Positions 41,791 to 53,567 of a stretch of DNA of 64,000 bases are shown in pieces. Each line of letters starts with the position of its first letter. Position 1 is the first letter of the stretch. The translations under genes and the position numbers were made by a program. The notes under the pieces are model-generated. The model had not been told where the DNA came from. It searched no databases and worked only from the letters and a program-made list of their open reading frames with translations. The DNA is taken from assembly GCF_036588685.1 (NCBI RefSeq), contig NC_086386.1:44625878-44689877 (forward strand), written 5' to 3'. This DNA comes from Mytilus trossulus (lineage: Eukaryota; Mollusca; Bivalvia; Mytilida; Mytilidae).

Positions 41791-42374
41791 ATTGTTGTCG
41801 CTTTGATACATTCCCTTTTTCCATTCTCAATTTTAGAAAACCATAGCTTATCTTATCAACTCTAAAGATCTGTTGAAATCTGAATTGATTTGAAAAAGGG
41901 CATTGTTTATATATTTAATGTGGAATCTTGAACCTGTTTTTCTACAAACAAATATCTATCGTATTGTAATGATAAAAAGATTACCATGTAAAACATAATA
42001 TTTATTAAAAAGAATTTTGCAAAAGAAACTATAATTTGTACATTTGATATATTTGTATGCATTTATTTTTTAAAGTCTTCAGTTTATATTTCATCTTTAT
42101 TTTACTATCTATATTAAATTATATGTCTGTTTTATTTTTACAATTGGGATGTAGATAGGAGAGTGATTTTAATAAATATATACATATACATATATGACAA
42201 TCAGACCACATCTTTTTATTTATATATACATGTTAATGTGGTAATTTATATCACAACACATGTTTTAATAATAATCCTCAAAGAATATGGCGCGGGACGT
42301 TTGCGCTTTTTCATAGGACATTTGGGCTTTTTTAAAAATACATTTGAGTTTTTGCAATATTTAGTTATTATGAC

Positions 42375-42579
42375 TACTGTAAACCAACTTATTTTCGCGG
42401 ATACTTTATTTCGTGTTTTACCCTTTCTTGACCACTTCACGGCTATTTAACTTCGTGATTATCTGATTTCCTTGATGAAGTTTATTGAGAAAAGATCAAA
42501 GATTGACATATTTGGACGATTTATATTCACGTTATTTTTCTACTCGCGAAAGTCGCGAAAAATAAGTTGGTTTACAGTA
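42375..42579. mobile_element. 205-bp MITE with TACTGTAAACC ends
   Basis: tactgtaaaccaacttattt then tcgcg at left; cgcgaaaa then ataagttggtttacagta at right. The arms are about 25 bp. Subterminal cgcg motifs recur inside. Confidence 0.75.
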
Positions 42580-43104
42580 TTCATTCTCTTTTATCTGAAC
42601 TTGGGACTGGCAGAGTTAAAGTAATATTTTCCTTTATGGTTAGAAGTTTGAAAATCACTTCATAGCACATTGCATAGCACATTCATGTCATAGCACTTTG
42701 ATATATATTTAAAGTTTATATGGAGCCAAAAGTAAGCATTTTGAAGGCATTAAATCACGTTCAGTCTTCACAGGTCACTTTTCGCATCATATCTGATGCC
42801 CAAAGAGTTGACAAATTTAGCCCTTGTTATCTGTTCTGACTGGTATTGCGCCAACATTTCAAATAAATAAATTAGTTTCTCTTGCTCAATTCTTGACTGG
42901 GGTGCTTGTAAATTATAAGAACAAATCTTAATGTAATTCGCCAACTGTTGTTATATTATACTCTTCAAATATATATTTTTAAAAAAATTGGATGAGCCAA
43001 ATAGAACTGTTCATTTTAGTGGGCATGGATGGATTCTGGACCATTTGTCTTACTAATGATCAATTGATAAACATTGATAGTTAAATTCATTTGCAGGTAG
43101 ACGA

Positions 43105-45006
43105 CTATAAGGAACAAGAGGCTCTCAAGAGCCTGAATCGCTCACCTTAATTCTTTTGGTTAAATCTCTCGTCAATGATTATTTTGGCTTTTCAATTTAT
43201 TTAAATGTTTTTTGGATCGTCCTATTTTCTTCAAAAGCCAAAAAAAATAATCATTTTCTCCTATGTTCTATTTTAGCCATAGTAGCTATGTTTCTTGACA
43301 TACAAGGAAATAAAATATAAAATTTATACTAGATACTCTGAAACTCATTTAGCATTTGGCTGAAATTGATACAGCAGTTTCAAAGGAGAAGATTTTTTAA
43401 AGTAAGTCAACATGATGAACAAGTTGTGAAAAAAGTCTTTAAAGGGCAATAACTCCTTAAGGGGTCAATTGACAATTTGGGTCAAATTGACTTAATTGAA
43501 GATCTTACTTTGCTGAACATTATTGCTGTTTACAGTTTATTTCTATCTATAATTATATTCAAGATAATAAACAAAAACAGCAAAATTTCCTTAAAATTAT
43601 CAATTCAGGGGCAGCAACCCAACAACAGGTTGTCTGATTCATCTGAAAATTTCAGGGCAGATAGATCTTGACCTGATAAACAATAATACCCAATGTCAGA
43701 TCTGTCTAAATGCTTTAGTTTTTGAGTTATAAGCCAAAAACTGCATTTGACTCCTATGTTCTATTTTTAGCAATGGCGACCATGTTTGTTGATAGATCAT
43801 AACTTCGGATACAATTTACAAACTAGATACCCTAAGGAACATTCAGTTAAAGTTGGAAGTATTTGGCCCAGTAGTTTCAGAGGAGAAGATTTTTGTAAAA
43901 GATTTCTAAGATTTACGAAAAATGGTTAAAAATTGACTATAAAGGGCAATAACTCCTAAAGGGGTCAACTGACCATTTCCGTCATGTTGACTTATTTGTA
44001 AATCTTACTTTGCTGAACATTATTGCTGTTTACAGTTTATCTCTATCTATAATAATATTCAAGATAATAACCAAAAACAGCAAAATTTCCTTAAAATTAT
44101 CAATTCAGGGGCAGCAACCCAACAACAGGTTGTCTGATCCATCTGAAAATTTCAGGGCAGATAGATCTTGACCTGATAAACAATATAACCCCCATGTCAG
44201 ATTTGCTCTAAATGCTTTCGTTTTTGAGTTATAAGCCAAAAACTGCATTTGACTCCTATGTTCTATTTTTAGCAATGGCGACCATTTTTGTTGATAGATC
44301 ATAACTTCGGATACAATTTCCAAACTAGATACCCTAAGGAACATTCAGTTAAAGTTTGGAAGTATTTGGCCCAGTAGTTTCAAAAGAAGATTTTTGTAAA
44401 AGATTTCTAAGATTTACGAAAAATGGTTAAAAATTGACTATAAAGGGCAATAACTCCTAAAGGGGTCAACTGACCATTTCCGTCATGTTGACTTATTTGT
44501 AAATCTTACTTTGCTGAACATTATTCCTGTTAACAGTTTATCTCTATCTATACTTATATTCAAGATAATAAACAAAAACAGCAAAATTTCCTTAAAATTA
44601 CCAATTTAGGGGCAGGAACCAAACAACGGGTTGTCTGATTCATCTGAAAATTTCAGGGCAGATAGATCTTGACCTGATAAACAAAGTTACCCCATGTCAG
44701 ATTTGCTCTAAATGCTTTGGTTTTTGAGTTATAAGCCAAAAACTGCATTTGACCCCTATGTTCTATTTTTAGCAATGGCGACCATGTTTGTCGATAGATC
44801 AAAACTTCGGATACAATTTATAAATTAGATACCCTAAGGAACATTCACTTAAAGTTTGAAAGTATTTGGCCCAGTAGTTTCAGAGGAGATTCTTGAAATA
44901 GTTTACGACGACGACGGACGACAGACGACGACGGACGACGACGGACGACGACGGACGCCAAGTGATGGCATAAGCTCACTTGTCCCTTCGGGACAGGTGA
45001 GCTAAA
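43105..45006 (+). mobile_element. ~1.9-kb tandem-unit element with ~500-bp units and (GAC)n
   Basis: Left end aggctctcaagagcctgaat, then cgctcacc. Right end cacttgtcccttcgggacag, then gtgagct; gctcacc and ggtgagc are inverted, and each end has its own small hairpin (ctctcaagag; gtcccttcgggac). Inside are nearly three units of about 500 bp, starting aaagggcaataactcc at 43441, 43941 and 44442. Before the right end lies a GAC-rich microsatellite (44905-44955), then gacgccaagtgatggcataa. The ORFs at 43477 and 44105 lie inside the units and are not credible. Confidence 0.8.
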
Positions 45007-45386
45007 AAGCACAAATGTCCGGTCAATTTAATACAGGTGAATCAAAATTAAAAGCAAACGTCCTGTGCCCAAAGAATATTATCAATACTAAGTTTGAATG
45101 GTTTATATAAACACATCAGTCAAATGAGGCATTAGCAAACTGATCTTCTAAAAGCGACTGCTTAAATGGGATGAATCATAATTTCACTTTGTACAGTCAA
45201 TCATACCCTTATCAATTTTTTTGAATATTAATAAAAGAAGGTGTTCTGTGTATGTCAATTAGACCAATAAATAAACAAGAGAAATATTTGACATGACAAA
45301 GACAGCATACCATTTTCATCAAAAGACAAGCGTCTTACGGTCTAGAAAAATGTCAAGCCCTTAATCATTTGACGTTTACAGAAGCT

Positions 45387-45495
45387 GTGAAGAAAACATT
45401 CAATCTTCAACAACAGACAGTTCTGAATTGTCTCCAGGCTATAAAAGCTGTGAAAAAATTTACAGAAACAATCAAAGTTCTGTGATATAAATTCT
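45387..45495 (+). other. Weak candidate terminal exon
   Basis: After gacgtttacag one frame reads SCEENIQSSTTDSSELSPGY, then KSCEKIYRNNQSSVI and stops. No upstream exon or homologue was recognised, and the frame is short, so this may be chance. Confidence 0.12.
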
Positions 45496-45924
45496 CAAAA
45501 TAAATAAAAAACATTCAGACAGCACCCAATAGATGATATGAATTACTGGTCAATTTCACCCTTCTGTATGTTTAAATCTTGTTCAAAGTTTCAATTGTTT
45601 TCACTGCCTTTAGGATGTTGTAGTATAATGCTTGCATTACTTTAAAATTGGTTTTTCCTGCTTCTCCATTGCAAGTAGGAGCAAGAGCAAAGACTGATCT
45701 GTCTGGAGTCAGAATAATGAGTTAAGGTATTGTGATGTATTACTGTTACCATGTTAACTACCTCGATAAATATCCATGTTCTATTCTTGAATATGCATTT
45801 CATTTACAACTGAATGTTTCACAAATGTTCTGGAAAATATATGTACACCAAAGGAAGAGAGCTTTTAATGCTGTTCTTGATCTTCATATGTCCTACAAGG
45901 AATTTACTATTTTGAACTAAAGAT

Positions 45925-46170
45925 TGATTGATTGATTATTAATGTTTAAATGCCACTTTGAAGTGCCACATTTTGGTGTTTTCTTGGCAGCCAATTTTTA
46001 TATGTGGAGGAAGCCGGAGTGACCAGTGAAAACCAAAGACCTTCAATAGGAAAACTGATAATCCTAGTCAATTATGATTGAAGTTGAGTGCACCCTAGGG
46101 TCGAACTCACAACCTCTTGTGTTGACTGGCTAGTGATTACTGTAGTAGAACTACCTAAACTTATCTAAAG
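45925..46170 (+). repeat. SINE-like dispersed repeat
   Basis: Begins with tgattgattgatta. It includes aaatgccactttgaagtgcc, tggaggaagccggagtgacc and agggtcgaactcacaacctc. The latter resembles a pol III B-box-like tRNA-derived motif, and the tggaggaagccggagt core is common in mollusc SINE-like repeats. Confidence 0.5.
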
Positions 46171-46422
46171 AATAACTCAACAGGTGAATAGAATACCGCA
46201 ATGAGATCAGTTTTATTGTTTAATTTTAATTGTCTGGGGATTAAGAAAAAACACAAGTACATCAATATTTTAAAAGTAAATGTTCTCCCTTTTTGAGAAA
46301 GAACACATTTTATTTTATCAATAATACATATTTACCACAGTTACAATTTATAAGTAGAATGTACTCAAAATGTCTCGGGTCAAGTATGAGAGACAATATC
46401 AGGAAGCAAAATCTACAGGATA

Positions 46423-46704
46423 AGGGAGCTACCATTTGATTTTTATGGGGGGGGCTAGGATGAACATTTTTGTCCTGCGTTTTTTTTTAGTTGTAATCTC
46501 TGTCCTGTCTTTTTATTTTTCACTCTATGCAGTCCTGCTTTTTTTTTTAAGTTTATCCTGACTTTTTTTACATAAATTGTCATCCTGACTTTTTTTTTTG
46601 CAAGTGTTTCATCCTGCCTTTTTATTTTTACTCAAAACTCCTGTCCTGCCTATTTTTTTCAAATTTCATCCTAGCCCCCCATAAAAATCAAATGGTAGCT
46701 CCCT
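46423..46704. mobile_element. Foldback MITE with homopolymer interior, copy 2
   Basis: agggagctaccatttgattt, ttatgggggggg, ctaggatga at left; catcctagcccccc, then ataaaaatcaaatggtagct, ccct at right. Arms of about 38 bp are near perfect. The interior is about six repeats of atcctg(a/c)cttttttt-type T runs. Confidence 0.8.
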
Positions 46705-46782
46705 AACTATTACACAGCATACAAATCAAGTATCAACACATTTACTAGTACTTCAGATACACATATAAATAACCCTTCCCCT

Positions 46783-47143
46783 ATAGTCCATTTCCATATT
46801 ACCTACTTTTGACTCCAGAATTAATATTTTTTCGACAAGTAACCCTTTCTGTGGTAGGCCATCCTGGTAGTCCGTCAAGCAAGAGCAAGACAAATTCCGG
46901 TAAGTAAATTGAAGATTTTAATCAGTACAATTTTGAGGGAAAGTTAACTGTTCAAATGATTTCTACACATGTCAAAATCATTGTATCATAGTAAATTTCA
47001 CCCTAAATTGCAATGAATATACATTTGATTTTACTTTTTTTTTGTTGCTCTTAATTGGTCAGGATGTCCTACTACAAAGGAGGTAACCAGTCAAATAATT
47101 GTAGAATCCAAAGTAAAAAGTCAGTAATATGAAAATGATCTAT
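46783..47143. mobile_element. ~360-bp inverted-repeat element, copy 1
   Basis: atagtccatttccatattac at left and gtaatatgaaaatgatctat at right. The arms extend about 90 bp, including gtaggccatcctgg / tcaggatgtcctac. The interior has gatttta, gagggaaagttaactgt and gctcttaattg. Confidence 0.7.
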
Positions 47144-47544
47144 TGGGGTAGTTTATTTTATTCCAGTGGGAATGAAATGGGAGTAAGTTTTAATTATGAA
47201 TAAAAATTACGATTGTTATTAAAACGAGATATATGTTAATGAGACAGCAACTCCAATGATTACCAATTGGACAAAGACATATACAGGTCTTCATATTTTT
47301 TACAAAATAACAAATGTTCATACAATTGATTATCTTTAAATTGCACAAATTCTTGGTGGAAATTGTATGCTATACTGAAATTTTTGTAGGCTGCCATAGA
47401 CTTGAGGAAAATTTGTTCTTAAATGATTAATTGAAATTGTATGAAGACTAGAATACTTCTATGATAATAACAAATTACTGGCTCTGCCAGATTGAGCAGT
47501 CATGGAATATTAAGATGGATAAATTAGGTTGACAAAGAAGATGA

Positions 47545-47912
47545 ATAGTCCATTTTCATATTAAAAAAAATGTACCAACTTTTTACTCCCGAATTATTAT
47601 TTTTTCAAGCGGTTACCAACTCTGTAGTAGGACATCCTGGTACTGGGTCAAACAAGAGCATTTAAATAAGTAAATTCAATATTTTAATTGATACAATTTT
47701 GAGGGAAAGGTAACTGTTTAAATGCTTTAAATATATGAATTAGTCATTGAAAAATAGTAATTTTCTCCCAAATTGCACTGATCATATATTTAACTTTACT
47801 TTTTATGGCTGCTCGTAATTGACGGAGTACCAGGATGGCCTACCACAGTTTAATTAACCTGTCAAATAATTGTAGAACCCAGGATCAAAAGTCGGTAATG
47901 TGAATGGTCTGT
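47545..47912. mobile_element. ~360-bp inverted-repeat element, copy 2
   Basis: atagtccattttcatatta at left and gtaatgtgaatggtctgt at right, with gtaggacatcctggtac / gtaccaggatggcctac in the arms. Same orientation and layout as the copy 400 bp upstream. Confidence 0.7.
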
Positions 47913-48668
47913 TGGAGCTATGGCTCACTGATGTAACAAAAGCTCAATGTTGTTGACTATTTTGCAATCAATATGTGAATCAATATTTTTTTGAAAAAAA
48001 TGCCAAATAATTAAAAAGCCATGTGTGACAAAATTTCATATTTCATATTCATATTTCCAGCAAGCTGGAAGTAGACCATATAAAGAACTAATTCATGTGT
48101 AATACAGTATAGCATAACAGATGAAGCTAAGTGCCATATATCAAGAAATTATTGCAGTAAAAGTTGAGAAAATGTGACAGAAATGTGTTCTGAACAAGCA
48201 AAAAAAATGTAGATTGATAAACCGCTGGTGTGACTGATATAAGTCATTATACCCCACCTTTGAAGCAGAGGTATACACATTAGTACATTACATATCATCA
48301 ATTAAAACAAATGCATACATATGTTAACCTTGAGCATATTAACTATCTAAATCAGTGATACCTATATTACGAAAGAAATAATGTGTGAAATAAGTGATTT
48401 ATTTTTTGAATTTAAAAGAAAAAGTTCTCTAGAAATGAGAAGGAACTGACATTGTGTCAGTTTTCCTAAAACTAAACCTTGATGAGAATTTTTTATCATG
48501 TTATCTATCAATGAGTAATTGGGAACACACAACAAAAAGATGAAATATCTAAAGAACCGGTAAGTAAACCTACAACATTTTTAACTTCTTTCTGCAATAA
48601 GTATTGCAACTTGTCATATCTAAATGCATTGAGAAAAGTGACTGACTTAACATGTAGTTCAGGCCTTG

Positions 48669-48792
48669 CGGTCATAAAACATTCGAGCACGATTTTTGTA
48701 CTCAGACTCAAGAATCAACCAATCAAAATACTGGATTTTGAGTTTCGAGCACTAGTTTTGTACTCCGAGCACTGAGTAAAGTTTTATGACCG
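48669..48792. mobile_element. 124-bp MITE
   Basis: cggtcataaaac and gttttatgaccg are inverted ends, and cgagcac and gtgctcg-type motifs (attcgagcacga; ccgagcactg) are subterminal. Confidence 0.6.
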
Positions 48793-49104
48793 AGAACCCT
48801 GATAGACCAGAGAAACTGAAAAAAGTCAGTTGCCCTAATGTATTCTAAATGGTTGTTCTACAATAACTAACTGTGAAAGGATACTAACATCACTATATCT
48901 ACAATGGATACTTATATGGAACAATTAAACATGGGAAACAAAGAACTTAGTACACAATAGGAAATTTTAACATGTTTTAATTGTTTTGAAAGAAATAAGT
49001 TCTATAAAGCAAGCTTGAATATAGCTTTGTCTGATATAAATTTTTCCAAAATTAAGGAAAATTAAAAAGAATAAACATTGAATTCCCCAGACAGCCTAAA
49101 ACCA

Positions 49105-51087
49105 GATGCTCCGCAGGGCGTAGCTTTATACGACCGCAGAGGTTGAACCCTGAACGGTTGGGGCAAGTATGGACACAACATTCAAGCTGGATTCCGCTCT
49201 AAATTTGGATTGTGATTAAATAGTTGACACAGCATAGGTTTCTGACACAGAATGAATGTATTCAAATGAACTTAAAATTTTTGTTTTCTCTTAGAGCAAT
49301 TCACTATGCTGTTGAATATTAATCCTCTCAAAAAAATGTTTGAAGAAATCTTCTTTTTATTTATGAAATTTCAAATGAGAAAAATTGAACCCAATTTTTT
49401 AATCACATCCCCCTTTCCCTTATTCCAAAACTAATTTCAATTAAAATATTCTAATGGAGTTTGCAACAATTACTATTCATTTAAATACATCATAAAATAT
49501 TAAGATGTAAAAAAACTGCTTGTTATCACTGAATGGTAAAGATTATTTAAATTTATCAGTTGGTAGTAAAAAGTGAATATACATTGTATATTGTATATAA
49601 CAAAGATTTAAGTTGATTCTGGACAAAGAAAGATAACTCCAATTAAAAAAAATTCTTGCAGATATTTCTTGCTTACTATACTGGACAAAGAAAGATAACT
49701 CTTAATTAAAAAAAAAATTGCTATTTCACAATAATATTGTGAAATTAGATATTTCTTGCCATTGCACAATACTGTGCAATTGAAAAGACTTGCTATTGCA
49801 CAATACTTAATATAATAATTTTAGATCCTGATTTGGACCAACTTGAAAACTGGGCCCATAATCAAAAATCTAAGTACATGTTTAGATTCAGCATATCAAA
49901 GAGGCCCAAGAATTTAATTTTTGTTAAAATCAAACTTAGTTTAATTTTGGACCCTTTGCACTTTAATTTAGACCAATTTTAAAACTGGACCAAAAATTAA
50001 GAATCTACATACACAGTTAGATTTGGCATATCAAAGAACCCCAATTATTCAATTTTTGATGAAATCAAACAATGTTTAATTTTGGACCTCGATTTGGGCA
50101 AACTTGAAAACTGGGCCAATAATCAAAAATCTAAGTACATTTTTAGATTCAGCATATCAAAGAACCCAAAGGTTTCAATTTTTGTTAAAATCAAACTAAG
50201 TTTAATTTTGGACCCTTTGGACCTTAATGTAGACCAATTTGAAAACGGGACCAAAAATTAAGAATCTACATACACAGTTAGATTCGGCATATTAAAGAAC
50301 CCCAATTATTCAATTTTGATGAAATCAAACAAAATTTAATTTTGGACCCTTTGGGCCCCTTTTTCCTTAACTGTTGGGACCAAAACTCCCAAAATCAATA
50401 CCAACCTTCCTTTCATAGTCATAAACCTTGTGTTTAAATTTCATAGATTTCTATTTACTTATACTAACGCTATGGTGCGAAAACCAAGAAAAATGCTTAT
50501 TTGGGTCCCTTTTTGGCCCCTAATTCCTAAACTGTTGGGACCGAAACTCCCAAAATCAATACCAACCTTCCTTTTGTGGTCATAAACATTGTGTTTAAAT
50601 TTCATTGATTTCTATTTACTTTAACTAAAGTTATTGTGCGAAAACCAATAATAATGCTTATTTGGGCCCTTTTTTGGCCCCTAATTCCTAAACTGTTGAA
50701 ACCAAAACTCCCAAAATCAATCCCAACCTTTCTTTTGTGGTCATAAACCTTGTGTCAAAATTTCATAGATTTCTATTAACTTAAACTAAAGTTATAGTGC
50801 GAAAAACCAAGAAAATGCTTATTTGGGCCCTTTTTGGCCCCTAATTCCTAAAATGTTGGAACCAAAACTCCCAAAATCAATACCAGCCTTCCTTTTATGG
50901 TCATAAACCTTGTGTTAAAATTTCATAGATTTCTATTCACTTTTACTAAAGTTAGAGTGCGAAAACTAAAAGTATTCGGACGACGACGACGACGACGACA
51001 ACGAAAACGACGACGACAACGACGACGACGCCAACGTGATAGCAATATACGACGAAAATTTTTTTCAAAATTTGCGGTCGTATAAAA
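49105..51087 (+). mobile_element. ~2-kb tandem-unit element with two unit types and (GAC)n
   Basis: tttatacgaccgca (49125) and tgcggtcgtataaa (51073) are inverted ends. The first unit type is ~265 bp, repeated about twice (49825-50345; tttggacc.acttgaaaactgg, caaaaatctaagtacat). The second is ~155 bp, four copies (50345-50975; cccctaattcctaaactgtt, gggaccaaaactcccaaaat). A GAC microsatellite (50978-51030), then gacgccaacgtgatagcaat, leads to the right end. Two small near-palindromes (atttcacaataatattgtga and attgcacaatactgtgcaat) sit at 49732-49780. The Arg-rich ORF at 50897 is a microsatellite translation. Confidence 0.8.
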
Positions 51088-51443
51088 ACTACCAGTCATG
51101 ACATAGCAAAGCTGATTTTTCATTCTATCAAGTGTGTTTTTACTCCATACAATGCCAAGTAACTGTCAGTAGTAACATTCAAGGACAATTTCTTGTGCTA
51201 TGGTACATGTTATGTATTAATATAAAGACTAAGTTTAAACATTGTTAATTGTTAAATATAACATGATTGACAACTTACATTATGTTTATACATATAAAAT
51301 CAAAATTTTGGCAAGAACTGAGATTTTAAAATACATTGTATACATAAATTGCAAATATTGATTTTCAGATCTTTCTGCATGTTATACCATTCAAATGATC
51401 CAAAAATTGTTAGAAAACATACAATTGAAGATTGGTTTGTGTC

Positions 51444-51724
51444 TTAAGGTGGTACCTAAAACGACAGGGAGATAACTCTGTAAAATCAGCAGAACGTCTT
51501 AATGATGTTATGTTGTTAAGGAATTACTAAGTTTCTCAATGATCAAAATAAGTTTTTGTCAAACTGCTATATAACTAGTGTAATTTTTCTGATTAAACGG
51601 TTGGTTCAAATTATTTGAAATCTTTGCATTTTTGTCATAGTGTCAAAGTTAATACTTTGTCAAAATTTTAAGAAAATTGAACGAGCCAAATCAATTTTAG
51701 TTCAGGTGTTGGGTACCACCTTAA
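51444..51724. mobile_element. TTAA-ended MITE, copy 1
   Basis: ttaaggtggtacctaaaacg at left and gttgggtaccaccttaa at right; TTAA is at both extremes, as for piggyBac-type target sites. Shares gggagataactctgtaaa, gtcaaactgctatataacta and ctgattaaacggttggttc with the copy at 53298. Confidence 0.75.
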
Positions 51725-53297
51725 GAAATGAAATTTTATGCCTTATTTATCTGCTTCAGAAGTTAAAGAAGAAGAAATTCAAACCAGTTGCCAATTACCA
51801 AGGACAGACTGTCAACGTATATTTGTTCCACCTAACAGAAGTTCTAGTGGAAACTTTATTATAAACAATGTCATAATACCTGTACCTGTCGGAACAAATA
51901 TTCTATACTATTTATTCCGTTAGGAACATCTACTGTAATATTTATTCCTGTGGAAATAATATTCCAGAATATTTTTCCGTTTGGAACTTATATTATGAAG
52001 GAACTTCTATTTCGTGACAAGACAACAAAAAAGTTTACTTGCTTCAGAAACTTTATTTGAAAAGAATTTATATCAGTACCTACTGTTTAAATGTTTTTAG
52101 TGTAAATTGATAGTGAATAATATATGATCAACCATATTTTCCCCACTAAAGGCAACTCTGGATCTGCTGATGTTATTCAAAGGGAGGAAAATAATGGTTC
52201 TTACGATATTTCGTCTCTAACAACCATGAGAAAATTTCAAATAAAATGGTATTTTTTTTTTTTTGAAGTACTACAACATTGAATTTTGATTGAGATCTAA
52301 TACAACTGTTCTCAAAAAACATCAAAAATGCTTTCTGAACTATACACATGTGAATACAATGACATTACTACAATAATAGAATGATAAAAAAAAACCAAAA
52401 ACTTTAATGTTCACAATATATCAATTTTGGTCCCAAACATGTGTGAAATATTCTAAGAAAACCAACTGGAAAAAATTATCACTTTAATTTTTTTTTTTTT
52501 GACACGATTTCAAAGGAGGTAATTTTTTTTATCTAAATATTAAAAAAATAACCAACATATATTAAATGAGATCATTACTAAATAATACAGTTATATATAA
52601 ATTCTTGTAGTATAATAAGCTGACCAGCAGCTTGCATCTCTGTACAATTATTAACTATTATGGAATTTGTCTGTCATTTAAACCCCTTAAAAACTTTTGC
52701 AGTAATATTTTTTAAAATACAATATTCTTTCTCACGGCTTGACCATGTGATCAAGAATCCACTTACCTATCATCACTTAAAATATTTTACATAAGAGTTA
52801 ATTGCCATCATTTAGCTGCTCCAAAAAATACTTTGGTACATATAAAGAATCCTTGATATTATTCATTCAGGGATGTGGTCTTCTTAAATTGATAATGTTG
52901 TTCAAGGTCATTCAGTGGGCTTCAATTTGGAGGTCAACTTGCATATGAAGTTATATTGTTGTCCTAGATTTATTAGTATATGATTGCTGAAACAATGCTA
53001 CCTGTTACATGATATGAATTGTTGCCAAGTTCTTTTAGATGAAATCAAAATGCAATCCATTATCCAAAATATATTTTCTAAGAGCAGCTTTGTAATGATG
53101 GCAACAAATTAAAAACTATAAATACTGGAATGTGTTCATCATAAAACATATCATCATGAATAAAAAGTATATATCCTAGACATAAATCTTTACATCCTAA
53201 TGTATGTACAGAGTACAATGAAAAATTAAGATGAAAATATTGATTTATGTATATACTTAAATCACTCTTTTCCCTATTCATTTGTTGTTGAAATGCT
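51725..53297. other. AT-rich stretch, possibly CHIC 3' flank
   Basis: No coding or repeat signal except T and A runs. It could include distal 3' UTR of the - strand CHIC gene. Confidence 0.3.
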
Positions 53298-53567
53298 TTA
53301 AGGTGGTACCTAACACTACAGGGAGATAACTCTGTAAAGTCAGCCTAACGTTTCAATTATGTTGTGTTGTAAAAGGAATAGTAAGCTTCAAAATGATCAA
53401 AATTGGTGTTTGTCAAACTGCTATATAACTAGTGAAATTGTTCTGACTAAACGGTTGGTTCCCAATTTTTGAAATTTTTATAAGGTCAAAGTAAATACAT
53501 TGTTAAAAGTTTATTAAAATTAAACGAGCCAAATAAATTTTAGTGAAAGTGTTGGGTACCCCCTTAA
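53298..53567. mobile_element. TTAA-ended MITE, copy 2
   Basis: ttaaggtggtacctaacact at left and gttgggtacccccttaa at right, with the same internal order as the 51444 copy and the same orientation. Confidence 0.7.

Noticed and set aside
41537..41830. 97-aa ORF with Pro/Gly repeats
   Set aside because: Overlaps a GGATCC MITE and is explained by its G/C runs.
43477..44344. ORFs of 64 and 79 aa on opposite strands
   Set aside because: Located in ~500-bp tandem units; the same unit in other copies is not open.
50897..51123. Arg-rich ORFs on both strands (RRRRRRQRKRRR-type)
   Set aside because: They translate a GAC/ACG microsatellite at the end of a tandem-unit element; composition is an artefact.
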